A DNA stretch of 8,187 nucleotides from Acidobacteriota bacterium (GTDB lineage Bacteria > Acidobacteriota > Terriglobia > Terriglobales > Acidobacteriaceae), in the NCBI GenBank assembly GCA_021810815.1, contig JAJZHR010000088.1:1-8187 (forward strand), in the 5' to 3' direction. Within the stretch, counting starts at the first letter, position 1. Each line of letters starts with the position of its first letter. Positions 1 through 6,145 of the stretch are shown one piece after another. The notes beneath the pieces were generated by a model. The model did not search any database and had not been told where the DNA came from. It saw nothing but the letters and a program-made list of their open reading frames with translations. The position numbers and the translations under genes are program-made.

Positions 1-41
1 GTAAAACAGGAGGTTGCGACCGCCCCCAGGAAAGTTTGAGA

Positions 42-71
42 TTGCGTTTTGTCGTGCCGACGCTTTACTAT
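42..71 (+). promoter_or_regulatory. Putative sigma70-type promoter for the glycoside hydrolase operon
   Basis: A -35-like TTGCGT at 42-47 and a -10-like TACTAT at 66-71 are separated by 18 bases. Each hexamer matches the consensus only partly (TTG kept in the -35; 4 of 6 in the -10). The predicted transcript start would be near 78. The case is strengthened by the LacI-type operator that begins a few bases further on, the usual position for a repressor site. The pairing is read by eye, so an alternative promoter further upstream, outside the window, is possible. Confidence 0.45.
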
Positions 72-80
72 AGCGCGGTC

Positions 81-96
81 GTGGTATCGCTCCCAC
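81..96. promoter_or_regulatory. LacI-family operator
   Basis: GTGGTATCGCTCCCAC is an imperfect palindrome with a central CG and outer arms GTGG/CCAC. It fits the pattern TGGnAnCGnTnCCA. Operators of LacI-family sugar repressors characteristically have a central CG and such symmetric arms. It lies just after the predicted -10 box, so a bound repressor would block the start of transcription of the downstream hydrolase genes. The repressor gene and its inducer are not in the window. Seen: the palindrome and its position. Inferred: the regulator family. Confidence 0.6.
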
Positions 97-211
97 ATGC
101 GGCGTACAGTGACGCCGCAGCGACGGTCAACTCAATCTCGAACCAGCTGGGGACGGCGCTCCTCACCCAAAGTCTTGCGCTCCCGTCCGCGAAAGCTGTC
201 ACCTGTTTTCC

Positions 212-216
212 GGGGG
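212..216 (+). promoter_or_regulatory. Candidate ribosome binding site that decides the start of gene 1
   Basis: A GGGGG run lies nine bases before the TTG at 226. It can pair with the CCUCC of 16S rRNA using one G-U pair. None of the other in-frame start candidates (TTG 49, ATG 97, GTG 109, TTG 175) has a well-placed purine-rich site. It is weak on its own but supports the short signal peptide model. Confidence 0.35.
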
Positions 217-225
217 CAACAAGCC

Positions 226-3200
226 TTGCGCTCTTTCACTTTCGCCGTCCTGCTCGCCGTCGCAACAGCCGCACCCGGCGGCTCAGCCCAAGCCGCATCC
301 TCGCCGGACGCGACCACCAAAGCCGCTCGTGTGGTTGTTTTTTCTCAGCCGGGATTTCCGGTCATTGAGAGCGAGCCAGTGTCGCGCGCAACGCTTGTCG
401 CCGCTCTTGGCGGGAGCACTGTCTTCGCGGACCTGGATGAGTTGCGGTCCGGGTCGGTTCTGAGCGGAGCCTCGCTGCTGGTGATGCCCTACGGCTCGGC
501 CGTTCCCGTTGCGGCGTGGCCCAGCATTGAGCATTATCTTGGCGGCGGTGGCAATCTGCTCTTTCTGGGTGGCCAGCCGCTCCGCGTTCCCGTGCTCGGC
601 GACGGCGACAAGGAGGGTGCCTTCACTGCGAAAGACCCGCAGGACACCTACAGCCGAGCCATCGATTTCAGGCACAGCTATGCGGTTCCCATGGGCGGCG
701 GAGAGACCCGCTTCGCATGGCGCAATGGCTACGACTTCCTGCCGAAGCTGGCCGTGCGCGCGCAAAAAGTATTCGCCGAGGAGGGCCGCCTGCAAGGGCT
801 GGGCTACCTGGACGCGGCCGACGGCACGCATCTCGCCGCGCCTGTGATTGTGGCCGACCATGGGGCCGGCCGCATCGTCGCTCTGCCTTTCAACCCGGAG
901 CCGGGCTACTGGGCGTCGGAGGACGGCGTGGCGCTGATTCGCACCGCCTCGCAGTACGCAGCAGCCGGGGCAACGAGCTTCTTCCTGGAAGCTCAGTACT
1001 CCACGCTGCGGCCAGGCGAAACGCCGGAGTTGACGCTGCATCTGCGGCAGGGACACGCTGATTCCGCTGGGGGCGAAGCGAAGGTTGAGCTGCTGGACGG
1101 GAGCAGGGTTCTTGATACGGCCAGTGTGCCGCTGGGCGGAGCGGACGCAGATGCTGCTGTGCCGTTTCGCAAGCCGCTCGGCGCTGGCATCTACACCGTT
1201 CGAGCGACATGGACTCCTGCTGGCGCGAGCCAACCGCAGGAGTTCGCCGAAAATGGGCTGGTGGTGGAGGAGCTTAGCGCTCTGGATACGGGAGCAGCAC
1301 TCGGGACGGACGGTGACTTTCTGTCGCTCGGCGGCAAGCCCTTCTTCCCCGTCGGCACCAACTACTTCAGCACCGAGGGGAACGGCTGGGACTTCTCCGG
1401 CCCGCGCAACGCCGCAGTATGGGACCGCGACTTCGCGGACATGGAACGCCACGGCGTGAGCTTTGTGCGCACAGGCGTATGGATGCCCAACGCGAAATTT
1501 GTGGAGCCGCTGACCGGACAAGCGAACGAGCGTTTCCTCCGCAACCTGGAAGCGTTCCTCGCTGCGGCCCATCGACACAACATCGCGGTCAACTTCACGT
1601 GCTTCGCTTTCACGCCGCGCATGGGCCAGCCCGGCCGACCGGGAAGCGAAGCCCTCACGCCGCCGAACCCCTATCTGGACCGCGGCACCGTGCGAGCGGA
1701 GCAGGAGTATGTGCTCTCCATCGCGAGCCGCTTTCGCAAGGTTCCGTGGCTCTCCTACGACCTCATCAACGAGCCCTCCTTCTCCAACCCCCGCGTGATC
1801 TTCCACGGCAATGTGCCGAACAACGATCCTGCCGAGGTGAGCGCATGGCACGGCTGGCTGCAGCAGCATTACCACTCGCTTGCCGCCCTCGCCGACGCGT
1901 GGCGCGTGACGCCGGAGCAGCTTGGCGACTGGAACAGCATCCCTCTGCCGAAGCAGGCCGACCTGACCTATGACCGCTATGGCAATGCGCAGGAGGTTCG
2001 CGCAGTGGACTACAACCTGTTCGCGCAGGACATGTTTTCGGGATGGGTCCACGGCATGGTGGGTGCGATTCGCGGCATTGGCAGCACGCAGCTTATCAAC
2101 GTGGGCCAGGACGAGGGCGGCGTCACCAACCGCCTTCTGAACCAGTTCTATGCGACCTCCGGCGTCTCGTTCACAACCAACCACACCTACTGGCAGGATG
2201 ATGCTCTGCTGTGGGACTCGGTTGCGGCCAAGCGGCCGGGGCTGCCGAACATCACGGGCGAGACCGGCTACCAGCCCGCATGGAATCCCGATGGGAGTTG
2301 GCGCTATGACGAACTGACGGGGACCGCGATCGAAGAGCGCAAGTGGGCGCTGGGCTTCGCCGCCGGCTCCTCTGGAGCGATGCAGTGGGACTGGGACCGC
2401 GAGGCGGACTTCGGCATTGAGCGCAGCGACGGCTCGGCGAAGGTTTGGGAGAACATGATGCGCGACCTCGGCCGCTTCGCCACGGACGCCGCACCCTACG
2501 CAACCGGGATCACACTGCCGCAAGTGGCGATGGTGCTGCCGCAGTCGCTGCAGCTCTCGGTCTACAACGCGCAAGCGCTCGAAGCGCAGCAGACGGCGGT
2601 CCGCGTCCTCTACCAATACAATCGCGCTGAGGCGTATGCGGTCGGCGAATACCAGACGGATACGCTGGGCACGCCGAAGCTGATTGTGCTGCCGTCTCCA
2701 TACGGACTGACAGCGAAGGCATGGGCGGACATCGAGGCGCGGGTGCGCGCTGGCGCAGTGCTGCTGCTCTCTGGCCCATTCAACGACGATGCGCACCTGC
2801 ACCCGACGGATCGCGCGAAGCAACTGGGACTGCCTGCGCTGCTTGAGCCGTTGCAGTTGCGCGACGACACGCTGCACTCGCCCGCAGGCGATCTTGCGTT
2901 GCAGTACGCGGGCATGAAGACAACGGTGCTGGACCGCGCCGTGCTGCCGGACGGCAAGAGCTGGGCGGAGTTGACGCTTGGCAAGGGAAAGGTGCTCTTC
3001 TCCGCGTTCCCGCTGGAGTTGAACGGCGATCTCGCGTCGGTGGCAAAGGTCTACGCCGACGCTCTGAAAACGGCCGGAATTGGCGCGACTTACACCACTG
3101 AGGTGAAGAACCAGGGCATTCTCATCTGCCCGACCAGGCTGCCGCACGCGACGCTGTACGTGCTGACATCGGAGACGGAAGCGATGCCCGTCTCCTTCCA

Positions 3201-3318
3201 TGACACGCGCAGCAACAAGACATTCACGGGCCCTCTTGGCGCAGGACGCGCCGCCTTGCTGCTGGTCGGCGAGAAGGGCGAACTGCTTGCGAGCTACGGC
3301 TGGCAAGGAAATCAATGA
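226..3318 (+). CDS. Secreted clan GH-A glycoside hydrolase (GH5/GH42-like) with two amidotransferase-like domains
   Basis: From TTG 226 the protein has 1030 residues. Residues 1-23 form a signal peptide (hydrophobic run FAVLLAVATAA, cleavage after AQA), so it is exported. Residues about 34-250 look like a class I glutamine amidotransferase / ThuA-like fold. The expected nucleophile elbow reads FLGGQP with no Cys, so this domain is probably structural. Residues about 255-348 look Ig-like. The TIM barrel starts near 366 (GGKPFFPVGTNYF). The likely acid/base is E516 in YDLINEPS and the likely nucleophile is E679 in NITGETGY. Their spacing of 163 is nearer to GH42 than to classical GH5. Residues about 764-935 form a second amidotransferase-like domain, like the trimerisation domain of GH42 beta-galactosidases, and a small beta domain ends the protein. 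Substrate could be beta-galactoside or beta-mannoside (GH42, GH5 or GH164-like); I cannot choose. The frame stays open upstream to TTG 49, but that stretch holds the promoter and operator and is very Arg-rich. ATG 97 and TTG 175 remain alternatives. First gene of the cluster. Confidence 0.88.
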   Translation: MRSFTFAVLLAVATAAPGGSAQAASSPDATTKAARVVVFSQPGFPVIESEPVSRATLVAALGGSTVFADLDELRSGSVLSGASLLVMPYGSAVPVAAWPSIEHYLGGGGNLLFLGGQPLRVPVLGDGDKEGAFTAKDPQDTYSRAIDFRHSYAVPMGGGETRFAWRNGYDFLPKLAVRAQKVFAEEGRLQGLGYLDAADGTHLAAPVIVADHGAGRIVALPFNPEPGYWASEDGVALIRTASQYAAAGATSFFLEAQYSTLRPGETPELTLHLRQGHADSAGGEAKVELLDGSRVLDTASVPLGGADADAAVPFRKPLGAGIYTVRATWTPAGASQPQEFAENGLVVEELSALDTGAALGTDGDFLSLGGKPFFPVGTNYFSTEGNGWDFSGPRNAAVWDRDFADMERHGVSFVRTGVWMPNAKFVEPLTGQANERFLRNLEAFLAAAHRHNIAVNFTCFAFTPRMGQPGRPGSEALTPPNPYLDRGTVRAEQEYVLSIASRFRKVPWLSYDLINEPSFSNPRVIFHGNVPNNDPAEVSAWHGWLQQHYHSLAALADAWRVTPEQLGDWNSIPLPKQADLTYDRYGNAQEVRAVDYNLFAQDMFSGWVHGMVGAIRGIGSTQLINVGQDEGGVTNRLLNQFYATSGVSFTTNHTYWQDDALLWDSVAAKRPGLPNITGETGYQPAWNPDGSWRYDELTGTAIEERKWALGFAAGSSGAMQWDWDREADFGIERSDGSAKVWENMMRDLGRFATDAAPYATGITLPQVAMVLPQSLQLSVYNAQALEAQQTAVRVLYQYNRAEAYAVGEYQTDTLGTPKLIVLPSPYGLTAKAWADIEARVRAGAVLLLSGPFNDDAHLHPTDRAKQLGLPALLEPLQLRDDTLHSPAGDLALQYAGMKTTVLDRAVLPDGKSWAELTLGKGKVLFSAFPLELNGDLASVAKVYADALKTAGIGATYTTEVKNQGILICPTRLPHATLYVLTSETEAMPVSFHDTRSNKTFTGPLGAGRAALLLVGEKGELLASYGWQGNQ

Positions 3319-3370
3319 TGGGGTTCAAGCGGAGAGGCTAGCCGCACAACGCGCACGGATCAAGAGAAGC

Positions 3371-3393
3371 GAAGCGCCGGCATCGCGCTTTTT
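3371..3393 (+). terminator. Weak intrinsic-terminator-like hairpin between genes 1 and 2
   Basis: The arms AAGCGC (3372-3377) and GCGCTT (3385-3390) form six perfect pairs, with a possible G-T pair added at 3371/3391. They enclose a seven-base loop and run into a stretch of five T at 3389-3393. It starts 53 bases after the gene 1 stop. The stem and U-tract are short, so it would probably terminate only part of the transcripts and lower expression of genes 2 and 3 relative to gene 1. Chance occurrence cannot be excluded. Confidence 0.4.
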
Positions 3394-3435
3394 GCCGAAA
3401 AAAATAGCAGTTCAGGAACAAAGATCAGTCATACC

Positions 3436-3439
3436 GGAG
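3436..3439 (+). promoter_or_regulatory. Ribosome binding site of gene 2
   Basis: GGAG ends nine bases before ATG 3449. This fixes the start at 3449, although the frame is open back to 3200 inside the end of gene 1. The signal peptide begins directly at this ATG. Confidence 0.65.
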
Positions 3440-3441
3440 CC

Positions 3442-3457
3442 AATTCGAATGCGAATT
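3442..3457 (+). promoter_or_regulatory. Inverted repeat with the gene 2 start codon in its loop
   Basis: AATTCG (3442-3447) and CGAATT (3452-3457) are perfect inverted copies around the four bases AATG, which include the ATG start codon. The mRNA could fold into a six-pair hairpin exposing the start codon in a tight loop, next to the GGAG site. The stem is AT-rich and short, so an effect on translation is only a possibility. It could also be a protein-binding palindrome. Confidence 0.3.
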
Positions 3458-6145
3458 CCATCTCAGAAAGCCGTCCTGCTGGCCAGCGTCCTCTTCACGG
3501 CGCTCTCCTTTTCCGCACCGAATGCCCACGCCGCCACCGCTCCTCCAGCGCCCGTGGTGCTTTCCTCCGGATGGCAGTTGCAGTATGCCTCCAAAGTGAC
3601 GGAGTCCGGCGCAGCTCTTGCGTCAACGGACTTCCACACCAAGGACTGGCTCGGAGCGACCGTGCCCGGCACGGTGCTGACCAGTCTGGTGAACGATGGC
3701 ATCTATCCTGAGCCGCTGTATGGCGAGAACAATCGGCCGGACAAGATTCCAGAGAGCCTGAACCGCTCGCAATACTGGTATCGCACCGTTGTCATGGTTC
3801 CGAAGTCCTACAAGCACGAGCACGTCTGGCTGAACTTCGAAGGCATCAATTTCGCCGCGGAAGTGTGGGTGAATGGATCGCGCGTTGGCGACATGCGCGG
3901 CGCGTTCACACGCGGCATCTTCGACATCACCAATCTGGTGAAGCCCGGCCGCAGCGCTGCCATTGCGGTGCTGATCTCTCCGCAGCCGCATCCCGGAATA
4001 CCGCATGAGCACACCATCGCGAATGGCATGGGCAAGAACGGCGGCATCACCGCCATCGATGGGCCGACCTTCCTCTCCACCATCGGATGGGACTGGATTC
4101 CAGCCATTCGCGACCGCGACACCGGCATCTGGCAGAAGGTATATCTCTCCGCCACCGGCCCGGTGTTGATCAAGAATCCGCTGATCACAACCGACCTGCC
4201 GCTGCCGAAGACCGACACGGCGGACGTTGCGATCACAACGACGGTGGAGAACGTGACCGACAAGCCGCAGAAGGGCATGCTGAAGGGCAGCTTCGGAGGC
4301 GTGGCCTTCCAGCAGGCCATCGAACTCGCGCCCCACAGCTCGCAGCTCGTCTCTCTGGATACGAAGACCACACCCGCGCTGCACGTTGCGAATCCGAAGC
4401 TGTGGTGGCCCAACGGCTATGGCCCGCAGAACCTTTACACGCTGCATCTTTCCTTCGTAGAAGGACGCAAATCTTCTGATGCGATGGATGTTCCCTTCGG
4501 CGTGAGAAAGATCACCTACTCCGTGCCGGACTCAGAGAACCTCACCATCTCCGTCAATGGTGTGCGCGTGTTCATCCGCGGCGGCGACTGGGGCCTGGAC
4601 GAGGCGATGAAGCGCATTCCCCGCGAGCGGCTCGAAGCGCAGATTCGCATGCATCAGCTTGCCAACATGAACCTGATCCGCAACTGGGTGGGCCAGAGCA
4701 CCGGCGAAGACTTCTACGAGATGTGCGACAAGTACGGCCTGCTGATCTGGGACGAGTTCTTCCAGCCCAACCCCAGCGATGGTCCCAATCCCGACGACCT
4801 GCCCACGTACATCGCGAACGTCCGCGAAAAGATTCTGCGCTTCCGCAATCATCCTTCCATCGCCGTCTGGTGCGCTCGCAACGAGGGCTTTCCACCGAAG
4901 AATATCGACGATGCCCTGCGCACGCTGATGGCGGAACTGGAGCCAACGCGCCTCTATCAGCCAAGCTCCACCAGTGGCCGCGGAGTCCACTCCGGCGGCC
5001 CGTATTACTGGCGCGCTCCTCGCTACTTTTATTCCTACAAGGCGGCGTTCAAGACCGAGACAGGCAGCGTCTCCGTCCCAACGCTTGAGTCCATCCACGG
5101 CATGATGCCGCAGAAGGACTGGGAGATCATCAACGATGATTGGGCGGAACATGACCTTGCCAAGGGAGCGCAACGCGGAGACACCTATCCTCAAGTGCTG
5201 GCGGACAGGTACGGCAAGCTGGCAAACCTCGCGGACTTTGTTCGCAAGGCGCAGTTGGCCAACTACGAGGCGTTCCGCGCCATGTATGAGGGCCGGAGCG
5301 CAAAGCTGTTCCATCCGGAGACCGGCGTCATCACATGGATGAGCAACCCTGCCCAGCCAAGCTTTGTGTGGCAGCTCTATCACTACGACCTGGAGCCGAA
5401 CTCTTCGCTCTTCGCGGTGAAGGAGGCATGCGAGCCGATCCACGTGCAGCTCAACGAAAGCAATGGCGAGATTGAAGTGATCAACAATGAGCCCACAGCT
5501 CTCAACGGCGCGGTGGCCCATGTCTCTCTCTACAATCTGGATGGGTCAGTCCAATCTCAGCATGATTTCCCGGTGAACGCCGCAGGAAGCGCGGAAACGG
5601 GACTGGGGACTCTGGAGCTGCCCTCAACGCTGTCTCCCGTCTACTTCGTGCGGCTGGAGTTGCAGGACGCCAGCGGCAAGACGCTGTCGCACAACCTGTA
5701 CTGGCACGCGCTTGCGACGCAGCAGGACGATCTGAAAGCGCTGAACACGCTGCCGACCGTGAAGCTCGATGCTACGCTCGCCCGTCACGATGCCGATGGC
5801 AAAGTCCTGCTGCAGGTCACGCTGCGCAATCCCGGCACGCAGGTCGCCCTGATGGCGCATTTGCAGCTTCGTCGCAAGGACTCCGGAGATCGCGTGCTTC
5901 CGGTCTACTACTCCGACAACTACATTTCGCTGGTGCCGAATGAGACGCGGACGGTCATGATCGAGGCTGCCGCATCGGATCTGAAAGGGCAGATGCCTCT
6001 GGTCGTCCTGGACGGCTGGAACATTGGCGTCGCGCCGTCGCAGACTGCGGACGGTGCCATCGCGCTGAACACCGATGCGCAGGTGGACCACTGGCCAGTG
6101 ACTGGTTTGCCGATGATCGGCCAGGGAGCGACGCCCTCGAAATGA
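3449..6145 (+). CDS. Secreted GH2 hydrolase, exo-beta-glucosaminidase / endo-beta-mannosidase-like
   Basis: 898 residues. Residues 1-28 are a signal peptide (hydrophobic core AVLLASVLFTALSF, cleavage after AHA). Domain order is that of GH2: sugar-binding jelly roll about 31-225, containing GWDWIPAIRDRDTGIW (W214 starts WDW); Ig-like sandwich about 230-345; TIM barrel about 375-655, opening with RGGDWG at 377; beta-sandwich C-terminus. The acid/base is probably E479 in HPSIAVWCARNEG and the nucleophile E547 in PTLESIHGMMP. The 68-residue spacing is close to that of exo-beta-glucosaminidases (CsxA, about 72) and shorter than in typical GH2 beta-mannosidases. EPIHVQLN at 662-669 is shared with the exo-chitosanase and plant mannosylglycoprotein endo-beta-mannosidase branch. 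It should cleave a terminal or internal beta-mannosyl or beta-glucosaminyl bond outside the cytoplasm; GlcN versus Man is undecided. CsxA uses Asp as acid/base while here NE is kept, which leans slightly to mannosidase. Translation is probably coupled to gene 3 through the ATGA overlap. Confidence 0.92.
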   Translation: MRIPSQKAVLLASVLFTALSFSAPNAHAATAPPAPVVLSSGWQLQYASKVTESGAALASTDFHTKDWLGATVPGTVLTSLVNDGIYPEPLYGENNRPDKIPESLNRSQYWYRTVVMVPKSYKHEHVWLNFEGINFAAEVWVNGSRVGDMRGAFTRGIFDITNLVKPGRSAAIAVLISPQPHPGIPHEHTIANGMGKNGGITAIDGPTFLSTIGWDWIPAIRDRDTGIWQKVYLSATGPVLIKNPLITTDLPLPKTDTADVAITTTVENVTDKPQKGMLKGSFGGVAFQQAIELAPHSSQLVSLDTKTTPALHVANPKLWWPNGYGPQNLYTLHLSFVEGRKSSDAMDVPFGVRKITYSVPDSENLTISVNGVRVFIRGGDWGLDEAMKRIPRERLEAQIRMHQLANMNLIRNWVGQSTGEDFYEMCDKYGLLIWDEFFQPNPSDGPNPDDLPTYIANVREKILRFRNHPSIAVWCARNEGFPPKNIDDALRTLMAELEPTRLYQPSSTSGRGVHSGGPYYWRAPRYFYSYKAAFKTETGSVSVPTLESIHGMMPQKDWEIINDDWAEHDLAKGAQRGDTYPQVLADRYGKLANLADFVRKAQLANYEAFRAMYEGRSAKLFHPETGVITWMSNPAQPSFVWQLYHYDLEPNSSLFAVKEACEPIHVQLNESNGEIEVINNEPTALNGAVAHVSLYNLDGSVQSQHDFPVNAAGSAETGLGTLELPSTLSPVYFVRLELQDASGKTLSHNLYWHALATQQDDLKALNTLPTVKLDATLARHDADGKVLLQVTLRNPGTQVALMAHLQLRRKDSGDRVLPVYYSDNYISLVPNETRTVMIEAAASDLKGQMPLVVLDGWNIGVAPSQTADGAIALNTDAQVDHWPVTGLPMIGQGATPSK

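Noticed and set aside
1..39. Twelve codons ending in TGA at 37-39 that could be the tail of an upstream gene
   Set aside because: The frame reads VKQEVATAPRKV then stop, which is plausible, but it is too short to recognise and could be chance.
148..300. Possible twin-arginine export signal (GRRSSPK) upstream of the hydrophobic core of gene 1
   Set aside because: The twin Arg is about 30 residues from the hydrophobic run, too far for a Tat signal, and probably lies before the true start.
36..368. A 110-codon + strand frame starting at TTG 36
   Set aside because: It spans the promoter, operator and signal peptide region of gene 1 in another frame and ends in Arg-rich sequence with no family resemblance.
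283..3315. A minus-strand frame open for about 1010 codons opposite gene 1
   Set aside because: It mirrors the codon pattern of gene 1 in GC-rich DNA, is rich in Arg, His, Gln and Val, shows no domain or signal peptide, and the + strand protein is clearly recognisable.
4532..5521. A long minus-strand open frame opposite the GH2 gene
   Set aside because: It overlaps conserved catalytic parts of the GH2 protein, and its translation has no recognisable family features.
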